Positions 1-10,376 of a stretch of 64,000 bases of DNA are shown here, piece after piece. The first letter of the stretch is position 1. Each line of letters opens with the position of its first letter. Made by a program: the position numbers and the translations under genes. This DNA is from Clostridia bacterium (GTDB lineage: Bacteria; Bacillota; Clostridia; Lachnospirales; Lachnospiraceae). The DNA lies in NCBI GenBank assembly GCA_003246295.1, contig QKAS01000001.1, positions 100,658-164,657 of the forward strand. The letters run 5' to 3'. The notes below the pieces were generated by a model, which saw only the letters and a program-made list of their open reading frames with translations, was not told the origin of the DNA and did no database searches.

Positions 1-1
1 C

Positions 2-1015
2 AGTACAAGCAGTAAAAAAAATCCACTTATTAACAACCCGGTTGTAAAAGCCGTTGGAACACAGAGAGCAATTGCAATCCTTGCACTCATTGTATTATTT
101 GGTTTCTTTTGTATCGCAAGTCCTGCATTCAGGCAATATAGTACCTTTGTAAGTATTTTGGATGCATCCTATTATATCGGTTTTATGGCGATTGGTGTTA
201 CTTTTGCAATCATTACAGGCGGAATCGATCTTTCCATTGGAACCGTTCTGGTATGTTCTTCATTGATATCAGGAACGCTTGCAACCAAATATAATGTTCC
301 AATAGTGATCTGTCTGATTATTGGAGTTTTAATAGGAACATTTTTTGGTCTTTGTAATGGTTTAATGGTATCGGTTATGGGGCTTCCACCTTTTATCGCA
401 ACACTTGGAAGTATGATGATTTCCAAAGGATTTGGTTCAATTTTCACAAAAGCGCAAAGCGTTACCTGGCCACAGTCTTCACAACCCGGCGGATGGTTTA
501 GAAACATCTTTAAGATTAATGTGGCAATGGCAGAAGGAAACATGATGATTCCAACAGGGTTTATCTTATTGCTTATATTAGCAGTTGTGATGTCTGTTGT
601 ACTGAATAAAACACGAGCTGGCAGATATATCACAGCACTTGGAAGCAATAAAGAAGCAACAAGATTATCAGGTGTTAATGTTGTAAAGTGGGAAACACTG
701 GCATTTATCTTTAGTGGAACATTTGCAGGAATTGCAGGCGTATCCTATGCAGCTACATATTCGACTTTATTACCTGGAAACGGTGGCGGACTTGAACTTG
801 ATGCAATCGCAGGTGTTGTAATTGGTGGAACATCCATGAGCGGTGGTTATGGAACAATCGCAGGCACATTGATTGGTGTATTCATTATGTCAGTATTAAA
901 AACAGGACTTCCATTCATTGGATTACAAAATCAGTATCAACAGTTTATTACAGGATTTGTATTGATCATTGCAGTGTTTGCTGATGTGGCAAACAGAAAG
1001 AAAAAATCAAAATAA
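2..1015 (+). CDS. Sugar ABC transporter permease (RbsC family), 5' end cut by window
   Basis: This is a membrane permease of the ribose/xylose/rhamnose (CUT2) ABC family. It is open in frame 2 back to the first base, so the true start lies upstream; the TTG at 158 is internal. About 337 residues are visible, mostly hydrophobic helices. The family signature around GGIDLSIG is present, as is the C-terminal region with GGTSMSGGYGT that contacts the ATPase. The next gene is its binding lipoprotein, and the ATPase is presumably upstream of the window. Substrate is inferred to be a deoxysugar from the neighbourhood only. Confidence 0.9.
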   Translation, partial: STSSKKNPLINNPVVKAVGTQRAIAILALIVLFGFFCIASPAFRQYSTFVSILDASYYIGFMAIGVTFAIITGGIDLSIGTVLVCSSLISGTLATKYNVPIVICLIIGVLIGTFFGLCNGLMVSVMGLPPFIATLGSMMISKGFGSIFTKAQSVTWPQSSQPGGWFRNIFKINVAMAEGNMMIPTGFILLLILAVVMSVVLNKTRAGRYITALGSNKEATRLSGVNVVKWETLAFIFSGTFAGIAGVSYAATYSTLLPGNGGGLELDAIAGVVIGGTSMSGGYGTIAGTLIGVFIMSVLKTGLPFIGLQNQYQQFITGFVLIIAVFADVANRKKKSK

Positions 1016-1059
1016 GTTGATAAAGCATGAATCAATTCACAAAAAGTTCGGATTATAAT

Positions 1060-1080
1060 CTCTCCTTTCCAGATGGAGAG
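1060..1080 (+). other. Intercistronic hairpin between permease and binding-protein genes
   Basis: CTCTCC (1060-1065) pairs with GGAGAG (1075-1080), and flanking ATTAT/AATTAT can extend the stem. No U-run follows. Such hairpins often stabilise the downstream message of an abundant binding protein; that role is an inference. Confidence 0.4.
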
Positions 1081-1157
1081 GAGAATTATATAAATTTCAT
1101 AATTCATAAGAATTATGACAAAAAACTATTCATAATTATATGGGAGGAACATAAGAA

Positions 1158-2303
1158 ATGAAAAGAAAAGTATTAAGTGCATTACTTAGCGTAGCTATGG
1201 TTGCAACACTTCTTGTTGGATGCGGAAGCAAAGCAGAAGAAGCAGCACCAGCAGCAGAACCAGCAGCTGAAACAACAGAAGAAGCAGCACCAGCAGAAGA
1301 AGCAGCTGCAACAGAAGAAGCAGCACCAGCAGCAGAAGGTGAAATGTTAATCTACCTTGTATCAAAAGGATTCCAGCACCAGTACTGGCAGGCAGTATAC
1401 CAGGGAGCGCAGGAAGCAGCAGCAGAACTCGGTGTTAAAATGGAAATGGTTGGTCCAGCAACAGAAAGTGATATTGCGGATCAGGTTCAGATGTTAAATA
1501 ATGCAATCAACTTAAAACCAGCAGCAATTGGTCTTGCAGCACTTGATACAGAAGCATGCCTTGATCTGATTCAGACAGCAATGGATAGCAAAATCCCGAT
1601 TATCGGATTTGACTCCGGTGTTCCAAGTGCTCCAGAAGGTGCAGTTTATGCAAATGCATCAACTGACAACTATGCAGCTGGAGAACTTGCAGCAGAAGAA
1701 ACATACAAATTAATTGAATCCAAAATCGCTGACGCAACTGCAACAGTAAGAATTGGTGTAATGTCTCAGGATGCAACTTCAGAATCTATCGTTAATCGTG
1801 GACAGGGATTCATCGACAAAATGAAATCTTTGATCGAAGCAACAGGAAAAACAGTATCTGTTGAAGGACATGATAAATTTGCTGCAAAAGTAGATGGTGC
1901 TAATGTGGTTATCGACGTAGCAGTTCCAGCAGCTGTAACAGCTGAAGCTTCTGCAACAGACGGTATGAATCTTCTTAACAAAGCCGATATCATCGCAGTA
2001 TATGCTTCTAACCAGCATTCAGGTGAAGCACTTGTAAATGCAAATGCAAACTTAAATAAACTTGGTGCTGATGGTATCATTGGTGTTGCATTTGACTCAG
2101 GACAGGTCATTAAAACAGCTGTTAAAGATGGTACATTAGTTGGTGCAGTTACACAGGATCCACTTTCCATCGGACGTAAAACTGTTGAACTTGCAGTTGC
2201 AGCAGCAAAAGGAGAAGCAGTTGCTGATGTTGATACAGGATGCCAGTGGTATACAGCAGACAATATGGAAGATCCTAAGATTGCTCCAAACCTTTATGAC
2301 TAA
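1158..2303 (+). CDS. Sugar ABC transporter substrate-binding lipoprotein
   Basis: Periplasmic-binding-protein type 1 fold (RbsB-like, 381 aa), tethered outside the membrane. It has a lipoprotein signal with lipobox LVGC and lipid-anchor Cys22. An Ala/Glu/Pro-rich low-complexity linker (about residues 25-60) precedes the sugar-binding domain, which begins near EMLIYLVSKG. The start ATG follows GGGAGG at 1142-1147. It pairs with the permease just upstream. Its signal peptide closely resembles that of the second binding protein at 11499. The ligand cannot be read from the sequence; rhamnose or fucose is likely by context. Confidence 0.9.
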   Translation: MKRKVLSALLSVAMVATLLVGCGSKAEEAAPAAEPAAETTEEAAPAEEAAATEEAAPAAEGEMLIYLVSKGFQHQYWQAVYQGAQEAAAELGVKMEMVGPATESDIADQVQMLNNAINLKPAAIGLAALDTEACLDLIQTAMDSKIPIIGFDSGVPSAPEGAVYANASTDNYAAGELAAEETYKLIESKIADATATVRIGVMSQDATSESIVNRGQGFIDKMKSLIEATGKTVSVEGHDKFAAKVDGANVVIDVAVPAAVTAEASATDGMNLLNKADIIAVYASNQHSGEALVNANANLNKLGADGIIGVAFDSGQVIKTAVKDGTLVGAVTQDPLSIGRKTVELAVAAAKGEAVADVDTGCQWYTADNMEDPKIAPNLYD

Positions 2304-2369
2304 TCACAATTATTTATAATGAATGAAACATGGATAAGAACATTATAAATGGATTTTATCCTGAATGAA

Positions 2370-2403
2370 AAGAGAATGCCCTGTGAAAATAGGGCATTCT
2401 CTT
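2370..2403 (+). terminator. Hairpin terminator after the first transporter
   Basis: A perfect 13-bp stem (2370-2382 with 2391-2403) has an 8-nt loop. The downstream U-run is weak, so termination may be partial and transcripts may continue into the chemoreceptor gene. Confidence 0.55.
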
Positions 2404-2459
2404 ACTATATGATACAACATCTAATAGAAGCATCATGTATTGAAAGGGGTATTACATCA

Positions 2460-4202
2460 ATGAAAATACCGGTATGGACAAAAAAGCGCAGATCAAAAAT
2501 GAATGTGGGAGTATTCAAAGGGATAAGCAGCAAAATTATGATTACAAATGCCGGAATTATCTGTTCTATGCTAATTTTACTATTGATTCTGGGTGTCAAT
2601 GCAATTCGTTTCATGAATTCCTATAACACGGTATTGGACCAGGGAATTGAGTTGAATTTTATAAAATCAGAAACGACGAAACAACCTGAAAGATTAAAAC
2701 AGTATTGCACAGATGGGACACAAATTCAAGGTTCTGGAGAAGTGGAAATCATACAGCAGATGCAGACTTATCTCGATCATGTGAAAGAGAACACGTTACG
2801 TGAAGGTTTGAGCGAGGAATATCTGAAACAGGCTGATGCACTGATTATGAATACTGAAAAATATATACAAAGTTTTAATGATATGATCGAGGCTTGTGGT
2901 GGAACCAATTTTGGAGAAGCAGGTCTGATGAATCTCTACTCCATGAATACTTCAGCTGTATTTGCTTCAGACGCAGGAAATGCGTTGATATCCATGGAAT
3001 TAGAAAATAGTGCCGTAATGAAAGAGAATATTAATAGTCAGATTCGTATAACAATTGTTGTATTGATTGTTTTTATTATTTTTATTGCAGCAGTCAGTAT
3101 GGTGGTATCCATAAAAGTGACTAATAGTATTACGAACCCAATTAAAACATTAAAAAAGAGTATGGATGTTATCGCATCAGGAGATTTGACATCTGAGGAA
3201 ATTACAGTCCATGGAAAAGATGAGACAGCATTCCTCGCAGACGCATTTAATGAGATGAGTAATAGTTTAAAAGCAATCATAAAAAAAGTAACGGAAGTCA
3301 GTGTAGAAATTCATCAGGCAACGGGGCTTGTCAGCGAAAGTGTGCAGGAAAACTCCCAGGAGAGTGTCACAATTGCAGAGTCTGTTGACTCAATGGTTCA
3401 AAAAATGCTTGAACAAAGTAGAGAGTCAAAAGAAGCAACAGATCACGTTTATAGAATCAATTCAATGACAGATAATATTGTAAGCCGTATAGAATCCATT
3501 CATCATAATGTAACAACGACAATTGAAAAGGCAAGAACGGGAAATGAAAATATTGAAGAATATGTAACACAATTGTCTGAAGTAAACCAGGTTATGGGTG
3601 AAATAGAAAAAACCTCTGAGAAACTTCATAAAAGTGCTGGTGAGATGAATGTTATCCTGAAATCTATTACTGATATTGCGGAACAGACGAATCTTTTGTC
3701 ACTAAATGCTTCCATTGAGGCTGCACGTGCAGGAGAAGCAGGAAGAGGGTTCTCTGTTGTTGCTTCTGAAATTAGAACACTTGCGGAAAATACGAGAAAT
3801 GCAACAGGTAAAATTGGTATGATTATTACTGAGGTGCAGGATGAAGCAGGAAGCATGACGGAAAAGATGCAAGAAGGTATGAAACAATTAGAACGTGGCA
3901 ATAATCTTGCAGGAAGGACCAAGACAAGTTTCCTTGAAATTCAAGATGGCACCGAGATCGTAAACGAAAATGTTGAAGAAATATTACAGGAAGTCGAGTC
4001 TTTGTCTGATGCAGTTGTTACAGTAAAAAAATGCATGGAAGCTGTGGACCGGGCAACAGGAGAGAATACAACTGTCACAGAAGAAATTTCACAGACAGTT
4101 TCTGAACAGACAGCCAATCTTGAGGAAATATCAGCACAGACTGAAATATTAACACAATATGCACAGGATTTAAAAGAAGCAGTTAAGAAATTTTATATTT
4201 AA
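2460..4202 (+). CDS. Methyl-accepting chemotaxis protein
   Basis: Transmembrane chemoreceptor of about 580 aa. Order: short cytoplasmic start, TM1 (about 28-50), a small extracellular helical sensor domain (about 145 residues), TM2 (about 195-218), HAMP, then the signalling domain. The conserved hairpin tip is visible near residue 404 ([20 protein letters not shown]). I chose ATG 2460 after AAAGGGG; the ORF can be read from 2349, but that start lies ahead of the 2370-2403 hairpin. Standing next to a sugar-binding lipoprotein, it may sense ligand-loaded binding protein; that is an inference. Its stop is one base from the stop of the convergent kinase gene. Confidence 0.92.
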   Translation: MKIPVWTKKRRSKMNVGVFKGISSKIMITNAGIICSMLILLLILGVNAIRFMNSYNTVLDQGIELNFIKSETTKQPERLKQYCTDGTQIQGSGEVEIIQQMQTYLDHVKENTLREGLSEEYLKQADALIMNTEKYIQSFNDMIEACGGTNFGEAGLMNLYSMNTSAVFASDAGNALISMELENSAVMKENINSQIRITIVVLIVFIIFIAAVSMVVSIKVTNSITNPIKTLKKSMDVIASGDLTSEEITVHGKDETAFLADAFNEMSNSLKAIIKKVTEVSVEIHQATGLVSESVQENSQESVTIAESVDSMVQKMLEQSRESKEATDHVYRINSMTDNIVSRIESIHHNVTTTIEKARTGNENIEEYVTQLSEVNQVMGEIEKTSEKLHKSAGEMNVILKSITDIAEQTNLLSLNASIEAARAGEAGRGFSVVASEIRTLAENTRNATGKIGMIITEVQDEAGSMTEKMQEGMKQLERGNNLAGRTKTSFLEIQDGTEIVNENVEEILQEVESLSDAVVTVKKCMEAVDRATGENTTVTEEISQTVSEQTANLEEISAQTEILTQYAQDLKEAVKKFYI

Positions 4203-4203
4203 G

Positions 4204-6045
4204 TTATTTTTCGGTTTCTGCAATTTTTGCAGGAATACGGATTTCCACTTCGGTTTCAACATTCTCTATGCTTCTGTAATTTAATCCATAGTCATTGTTA
4301 TAGAGAAGTTGAAGCCTTTTGTGGGTATTATAAATACCTATGTTATTTCCTTTTCTGTTTTCCTGATTCCCGGATAAAATTCCTGGCAACTTATCTGGAG
4401 GAATTCCTACGCCATTGTCTGAAATCAAAAAGACAATGGTATCATTCTCAAGCCATCCCGTGATTACAATATTTCCCTCTTTTGATTCTTTTCCAAGGAT
4501 CCCATGCTGAATTGCATTTTCAACAATCGGTTGAAAAACAAGTTTTGGCATCTCATACTCAAGCAACTCATCAGGAATATCAATTAGAAAATGAATTTTA
4601 TTATTATAGCGCATATTCTGCAGTGTAACATAAAGAGAAACATGTGTCAGTTCTTCAGATACCGTTACAGTAGGGTTGCCTTTGCTTAATGTGAATTTGT
4701 AGAATTTTGACAGAGCCTGTACCGCTGATGAAACTTCCTCTGATTTACCGCTTTTAGAAAGCCAGTTGATCATATCGAGCGTATTATATAAAAAGTGAGG
4801 ATTGATTTGTGCCTGAAGCGCTCTAAATTCTGAAAGTCTGAGTGCGTCTGCATCTTGCGACTGTTTTAATAAAAGATCATTCATTTCATCAACCATATAA
4901 TTATAGGTATCAACAAGATCACCAACTTCATCTTTTCCTGCTTTCAGATAAAGATTTTTGGGTTTTCCATATTTTACCTGTTTCATCTGGTCTACAACAG
5001 AAGAAATTCGTTTCACAATAGAACCGGAAAGTGTTATGGATAAAAAGAATGCAATCAGCACCACCAGAACATAGGAAATCAAAAATTGCCATACGATGAA
5101 ACTACTCTCTTCGATGACACCAGTGGAAGGCACAAGTGAGACCATTATCCAGTCAGTATCCGTAATCTGATTATACGCCATATAGACTCGTTCACGTCCA
5201 AAAGAGACCAGTTTAAAATTGTTCGTATTTGTCAGGTTTTGTATGACATCATTATAATAGATCAAATATTTTCCGGATAATGCGTAGTTGGAAGAGGATA
5301 TCAGTGCTTCACGCTCATTCAGTAAGATACTTGAACTATCTGCAATTGACATATTTTTTCTTAGTATGGAATCAATTTTTTCTTTACTGAAATAAACGGC
5401 AACATATGCTTTTAATTCCTGTCCGTCATGGAAGACAGACATTTTTCTGATGTAAGCAAGTTCACCATTATATTTTTCTTCTGATGGAGTCAGGTAAAGA
5501 CTTGGACAAATTAACGTCTGTTTGGAAGTGCTGGAAAAAATGCCATACCAGTAAGAACCCTCAATAGATTGTGTACTCTTGAACACTTCTTTGTAAGAAA
5601 TAATAGGATCGTCATAAAAGGTCTTATAGTAATCATCCATGTAAATCTTTACGGCTGTGATATTATCATAGTCAATAATTGATTGGATCTGACTAAGATA
5701 GTCTCCGGCTTCGGAAATAAAGTACTCACTGGAAGACAGATTATCTTTCATAGATTCGGGTTTTGTATGAAGAATTTGTTTTAAAAAATCATCAGAAGCA
5801 ATCTGGTCTGCAGTTTCTTTCACAGAGGATATTGTATTTTCTATATTGCCTGCTGTTTGTTTGGCAAGGTTTTGCTCTGACTTAATCGTATTTGAAAGCA
5901 TAATGTTCGACAACTGATTGTATAAAAGGATTGCTATCACGAAAGAAGGAATCAGAACAACCAGAAAGTGCGAAATAATGAACTTCTGCTTGAGTTTGAT
6001 ATTATAAAAATAGGTCTGACCAAGTGACCGGAATAGTTTTTTCAT
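4204..6045 (-). CDS. Two-component sensor histidine kinase, YesM type
   Basis: Membrane sensor kinase of about 613 aa. It has an N-terminal TM (about 28-48), a large extracellular sensor region, a second TM near 290-310, HAMP, then a His_kinase domain. The phospho-acceptor lies in the motif QINPHFLYNTLDMI, and the C-terminal ATPase has N box (PIVENAIQHG) and G box (DNGVGI). This is the family partnered with AraC-type response regulators that control carbohydrate genes. It lies directly downstream of that regulator in one operon. Two ATGs are adjacent (6048 and 6045); the second is better spaced from AGGAG. Confidence 0.93.
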   Translation of the reverse strand: MKKLFRSLGQTYFYNIKLKQKFIISHFLVVLIPSFVIAILLYNQLSNIMLSNTIKSEQNLAKQTAGNIENTISSVKETADQIASDDFLKQILHTKPESMKDNLSSSEYFISEAGDYLSQIQSIIDYDNITAVKIYMDDYYKTFYDDPIISYKEVFKSTQSIEGSYWYGIFSSTSKQTLICPSLYLTPSEEKYNGELAYIRKMSVFHDGQELKAYVAVYFSKEKIDSILRKNMSIADSSSILLNEREALISSSNYALSGKYLIYYNDVIQNLTNTNNFKLVSFGRERVYMAYNQITDTDWIMVSLVPSTGVIEESSFIVWQFLISYVLVVLIAFFLSITLSGSIVKRISSVVDQMKQVKYGKPKNLYLKAGKDEVGDLVDTYNYMVDEMNDLLLKQSQDADALRLSEFRALQAQINPHFLYNTLDMINWLSKSGKSEEVSSAVQALSKFYKFTLSKGNPTVTVSEELTHVSLYVTLQNMRYNNKIHFLIDIPDELLEYEMPKLVFQPIVENAIQHGILGKESKEGNIVITGWLENDTIVFLISDNGVGIPPDKLPGILSGNQENRKGNNIGIYNTHKRLQLLYNNDYGLNYRSIENVETEVEIRIPAKIAETEK

Positions 6046-6068
6046 CATGCTCCTATCATTGATAACTG

Positions 6069-7637
6069 TCAGGGTTTGTATTTTTCCCGATACTCCGAAG
6101 GTGACAAACCAACAGTACGTTTAAAAGTTTTTCCAAAATAATTTCCATCAGTATAGCCAACTTTTTCAGAAATATCTGTGATTTTATATCGTGGATCCTG
6201 AAGAAGTTTTTTTGCTTTCTCAATTCGATAATCAGTCAGATATTGATTCAGGGTCTGTCCTGTTTCGCTTTTAAACAGAGTACAAACATAAGAAGAAGAA
6301 AGAAATACATGCTCACTAATATCTTTTACAGAAAGAGATTCATTTGAATAATTACGCGAGATGTAATCTTTGATCATAAACACAGTTGAGTTTTCTTCCA
6401 TACTATTTTCACACATGCGAAAGAACTGATCAAGTCGATCAATCAGAAGTGCGTGAAGTTCAGTCAGTGTGTTACTACCAGATATGGAATCCCAGATGGA
6501 GTAAACACTGTCATCTGTGTGTAGATGAATATGAAAGGAAAGCGCGGTATCATTCATGGCAATGAAAAGCTTGTAATAAAGGTCTTTGATATGATTCGCC
6601 AGTACATTCTGACTTCCCTTTAAAGACTGATATAGCTTATTGATACAGTCATAAACCTTTTCTTTCTCCTTATTAGAGAGGCTGTCGGTAAAGCGTGATA
6701 AAATTCCAGAGATATCTTCATATAAAGGAGAACCAGAAGTTTTTTCCTGAGGGAGAATGACACTATTGTAATCATAAAAGAATGAACTTTGAAGGAGCAG
6801 TAGTGCAGACTGGTAGGATACTGGTGTTTTCTCAATACCAGTCACGCTACGTCCAAGCGCAATAAAATATCTGCAAACTGGATTCAGTTTTTCTTCCAGC
6901 GAAAGTAAAAATCGATTTAATGATATATCAGGGATGACATCGGGAGAAATCAAATGAAGAATCAGATATTCATCCTGCTTTGTTGTATACAAAGGATAAA
7001 TCGTCTCCTTTTTTCCGTGAAGCGTATAGGAAAATGGAAGTTCTGCCAGTGACTCTTCTAAAGACAATTTCTTTATATTTGCAATGCTTTCAGTAAATTT
7101 CACCATAACTGTTGTGATATGTGAAGGCGGAGAAACAGGAATGTCAAGCTGCTTCAACGAATCCAGCACACTTTTACTGTCTTCAAGGGGATACAACAGC
7201 TGATAGGCAAGTTTATTCGCCAGTTCCTGCCTGCGCAGATACTGGCTGTTCTTATTTAATTCTGAAAGTTCAAAATGTGCAATGGCTTCTTTGACAGCTT
7301 CAATAACTTCGTCGGTGTCAATTGGCTTTTCCACATAACGGATCGCTTTTAATTTGATTGCAGATTTCAGATATTCTTTATCAGAATAGCCACTCATGAA
7401 AATAATACTCGAATCAGGTGCGATTTCACGGATTTTTTCTGCCATTTCAATTCCGTTCATGCGGGGCATTCTGATATCAGAAAGTATAATTTCAGGCTTA
7501 TATTTTCTGATCAGTGCAAGCGCATTCAGTCCGTCATCTGCCTGATAAATATAGTTGATATTTAAAGAGGACCAGTCAATGGTTGAGACGAGTCCTTCTC
7601 TTGTCAGATCTTCGTCGTCCACAATGAGAAGTTTCAT
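6069..7637 (-). CDS. Response regulator with AraC-type DNA-binding domain, YesN type
   Basis: Cytoplasmic transcription regulator of about 522 aa. It has an N-terminal receiver domain (MKLLIVDDE, phospho-acceptor Asp in LSDIRMPRMNG, conserved Lys in YVEKPID), a long central region, and a C-terminal double helix-turn-helix of AraC type (FGKTFKRTVGLSPSEYR). I chose ATG 7637, which has GGAGG just upstream; an upstream in-frame extension to 7742 has no ribosome site. It is divergent from the second ABC transporter, across 224 bp, and is the obvious candidate to control that transporter. Confidence 0.94.
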   Translation of the reverse strand: MKLLIVDDEDLTREGLVSTIDWSSLNINYIYQADDGLNALALIRKYKPEIILSDIRMPRMNGIEMAEKIREIAPDSSIIFMSGYSDKEYLKSAIKLKAIRYVEKPIDTDEVIEAVKEAIAHFELSELNKNSQYLRRQELANKLAYQLLYPLEDSKSVLDSLKQLDIPVSPPSHITTVMVKFTESIANIKKLSLEESLAELPFSYTLHGKKETIYPLYTTKQDEYLILHLISPDVIPDISLNRFLLSLEEKLNPVCRYFIALGRSVTGIEKTPVSYQSALLLLQSSFFYDYNSVILPQEKTSGSPLYEDISGILSRFTDSLSNKEKEKVYDCINKLYQSLKGSQNVLANHIKDLYYKLFIAMNDTALSFHIHLHTDDSVYSIWDSISGSNTLTELHALLIDRLDQFFRMCENSMEENSTVFMIKDYISRNYSNESLSVKDISEHVFLSSSYVCTLFKSETGQTLNQYLTDYRIEKAKKLLQDPRYKITDISEKVGYTDGNYFGKTFKRTVGLSPSEYREKYKP

Positions 7638-7861
7638 AGAGATACCTCCGGTACTAGATAGCATTTGTATTCTTATAGGAGCATTGTATCTGAATACCAT
7701 GTAAAAAACAAGAAAAACAACAAAAGACAAAAAAGCAGACACGAATCAAAAAAAAATACCCTGTTTCTAATTATTTTCCTGTTTTTTCATGGAAACGCGG
7801 GTGCTAAACTTAAAACATCAAATAAGTATTGGTTTGAAACAGTCATGGAAGGAGAATTATC
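7638..7861. promoter_or_regulatory. Divergent regulatory region between regulator and transporter operons
   Basis: This 224-bp A/T-rich spacer must hold promoters for both the yesN-like gene and the ABC operon. I find no convincing TTGACA/TATAAT pair for the plus strand, which fits an activator-dependent promoter. A poor match to a catabolite element lies near 7790-7805. The YesN-type binding site cannot be recognised by eye. Confidence 0.4.
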
Positions 7862-9382
7862 GTGTCAGAATATGTTCTCGAGTTAAGAGGAATTACAAAA
7901 ATATTTCCGGGCGTCAAAGCACTTGATAAAGTGCATTTTCAATTAAAACCGGGAGAGATACACGCTCTGATGGGTGAAAACGGAGCTGGAAAATCCACCT
8001 TTATCAAAGTTATCACAGGTGTGCATAAAGCAGAAGAAGGTGAAATGCTTCTGGAGGGCGCAGCAGTACACTTTAAAGGACCCAAGGATGCACAGGCAGC
8101 AGGCATTGCTGCAATCTACCAGCATGTTACCGCATATCCACATCTGACTGTTACTGAAAATATTTTCATGGGTCATGAAACCTGCAAGGGCGGTAGAATT
8201 CTCTGGAAAGAGATGAACGCTGAAGCAAACAAACTCCTGGCGGAACTGAGTGCAGATTTCGATGCAACAGCAGAGATGGGATCGCTAAGTGTTGCACAAC
8301 AGCAAATGGTAGAAATTGCAAAAGCGTTATCCATGAATGCAAGAATTATTATCATGGACGAACCAACAGCAGCCCTTACAAAAAGAGAATCAGAAGAATT
8401 ATATAGAATCACAGAAAAGCTGAGGGATTCTGGTGCAGCAATCATATTTATTTCACATAGATTTGAGGACATGTACAGACTTGCTGATCGTGTTACCGTG
8501 TTTAGAGATTCCCAATATATTGGATGTTATGATGTAAATGGAATTACAAATGAAGATCTGATCAAAGCAATGGTTGGAAGAGAGATTAAAGATTTGTTCC
8601 CTAAACCTGAAGTGCAAATCGGTGATGAAGTATTGAGTGTAAAGCATTTAAGCAGAACCGGGTATTTTAAAGATGTGTCATTCAATGTAAAAAAAGGAGA
8701 AATACTGGGACTGACAGGACTCGTAGGAGCAGGAAGAACCGAAGTATGTGAAACGATATTTGGGATCTTCGGTCAGGATAGTGGTGAAGTGTTCCTGAAT
8801 GGAAATAAGGTGGATATCAAGTGTCCTAAGGATGCAATGGATCTTGGAATTGGATACCTTCCAGAAGACAGACAGCATCAGGGCTTGATTCTTGATTGGG
8901 GCATCGGAAGAAATATTACATTATCTACACTTGAACAACACGCAAAGCATGGATGGTTAAATGAGAAAAAAGAAAGAGAAGTTGCCAAAGAATTAGCAGA
9001 ACGTGTTGATACGAAAGCAAACACCATATTTGTCAAAGCGAGTGCATTGTCTGGTGGTAACCAGCAAAAAGTGGTTGTGGCAAAGCTTCTGGCATCTGAT
9101 TTAAAAGTTATTATTTTGGACGAACCAACAAAGGGTGTCGATGTTGGTGCAAAGGCTGCAATCTATGAAATTATGGGAGAACTGGCTAAGTCGGGATACG
9201 CAATCATTATGGTTTCTTCTGAAATGCCTGAAATTCTTGGTATGTGTGACAGAATCACAGTCATGTGCGATGGTAAGGTGACTGGTGAGCTCATGAGAGG
9301 AGAAGCGACACAGGAGTTGATCCTTGAAAGCGCAATGGCAAAACACAAAAAAACAAATCAAGAAGTACATGAGGTGAAATAG
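7862..9382 (+). CDS. Sugar ABC transporter ATPase (RbsA family, two ATPase domains)
   Basis: Cytoplasmic energising subunit (506 aa) of a CUT2 sugar importer. Domain 1 has Walker A GENGAGKST, a signature written SVAQQQMVEIAKAL and Walker B IIIMDEPTAALT. Domain 2 has the usual degenerate P-loop GLVGAGRTE, signature LSGGNQQKV and Walker B VIILDEPTKGVD. Such asymmetry is normal for RbsA/AraG. It starts at GTG 7862, seven bases after AAGGAG. Next come two permeases and a binding protein. Rhamnose mutarotase and kinase follow, so rhamnose is the likely cargo. Confidence 0.94.
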   Translation: MSEYVLELRGITKIFPGVKALDKVHFQLKPGEIHALMGENGAGKSTFIKVITGVHKAEEGEMLLEGAAVHFKGPKDAQAAGIAAIYQHVTAYPHLTVTENIFMGHETCKGGRILWKEMNAEANKLLAELSADFDATAEMGSLSVAQQQMVEIAKALSMNARIIIMDEPTAALTKRESEELYRITEKLRDSGAAIIFISHRFEDMYRLADRVTVFRDSQYIGCYDVNGITNEDLIKAMVGREIKDLFPKPEVQIGDEVLSVKHLSRTGYFKDVSFNVKKGEILGLTGLVGAGRTEVCETIFGIFGQDSGEVFLNGNKVDIKCPKDAMDLGIGYLPEDRQHQGLILDWGIGRNITLSTLEQHAKHGWLNEKKEREVAKELAERVDTKANTIFVKASALSGGNQQKVVVAKLLASDLKVIILDEPTKGVDVGAKAAIYEIMGELAKSGYAIIMVSSEMPEILGMCDRITVMCDGKVTGELMRGEATQELILESAMAKHKKTNQEVHEVK

Positions 9383-10375
9383 ATGAATAAGAAGTTTGAT
9401 CTGAAAAAACTGACGACTTCGAGAGAGATGAGTCTGGTAGTCGTGCTGATTGTGCTCTGTGCTTTCATTCAGCTGCGAAACTCAACTTTTCTTGGAATCA
9501 CAAATATAAACGACCTTTTGGTCAATGCATCCATATTAAGTATCCTTGCACTTGGGATGATGTGTGTGCTTCTAATTGCAGGAATCGATATTTCAATCGG
9601 ATCCACACTTGCATTGTCAGGTATGATTGCAGGACTTGTTATGAGAGATCATCCATCAGTTCCAACAATCCTTTTATTTGGAATTGCAGTTTTGGTTGGT
9701 TTGGTCGGAGGATTACTGATAGGACTTATTATCGCAAAAGGCGGCGTAATTCCGATTATCGCGACTCTGGGTTTTATGAATATTTACAGAGGAGCTACTT
9801 ACCTTGTTGCAAATAACCAATGGATTGCAGCGTATCAGGTACCAGAACCATTCAAGGCATTCACGCTTGGAAAAGTCGGACCATTTAATAATATGATTAT
9901 TGTTGCAGCAATTTGCTATATCATATTTGCATATTGTATGAAGTATACAAGGACCGGTAGAAAGATCTACGCAATCGGAAGTAATGCGGAAGCAGCTAAG
10001 ATCAGCGGTATTAACATTGATAGAATTAAATTGTTGGTATATTCACTTATGGGTGCGCTCTGTGGATTGTGCGGAGGTCTCTGGGTCTCAAAATATGCAT
10101 CTGCGCAGGGTGATGCGGCAAAAGGAATTGAAATGGATGTTATTGCTGCATGTGTCATTGGTGGCGTCAGTCTGAATGGTGGAAAAGGAACTGTACTTGG
10201 TGTATTGCTTGGATCAGTAACCATTGGAATTTTGAATAATGCACTTCCATTAATCAATGTTTCCTCTTTCTGGCAGGATGCAATCAAAGGACTTATCATT
10301 ATTGCAGCAATTATTCTGAATGTTGTAACACAGAGAACGCTTGATAAAAATAATTTAAAGAGGAGGGAGATGTAG
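9383..10375 (+). CDS. Sugar ABC transporter permease 1 (RbsC family)
   Basis: Integral membrane subunit, 330 aa. It has the GIDISIGS signature in the second hydrophobic segment, and the conserved C-terminal VIGGVSLNGGKGT stretch that faces the ATPase. Its ATG abuts the ATPase stop, after GAGGTG, so the two are translationally coupled. It pairs with the second permease two bases downstream, giving a heterodimeric channel as in rhamnose-type importers. Confidence 0.93.
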   Translation: MNKKFDLKKLTTSREMSLVVVLIVLCAFIQLRNSTFLGITNINDLLVNASILSILALGMMCVLLIAGIDISIGSTLALSGMIAGLVMRDHPSVPTILLFGIAVLVGLVGGLLIGLIIAKGGVIPIIATLGFMNIYRGATYLVANNQWIAAYQVPEPFKAFTLGKVGPFNNMIIVAAICYIIFAYCMKYTRTGRKIYAIGSNAEAAKISGINIDRIKLLVYSLMGALCGLCGGLWVSKYASAQGDAAKGIEMDVIAACVIGGVSLNGGKGTVLGVLLGSVTIGILNNALPLINVSSFWQDAIKGLIIIAAIILNVVTQRTLDKNNLKRREM

Positions 10376-10376
10376 C

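Noticed and set aside
7790..7805. Possible catabolite-responsive element upstream of the ABC operon
   Set aside because: ATGGAAACGCGGGTG fits only the left part of the consensus; three key right-hand positions fail.
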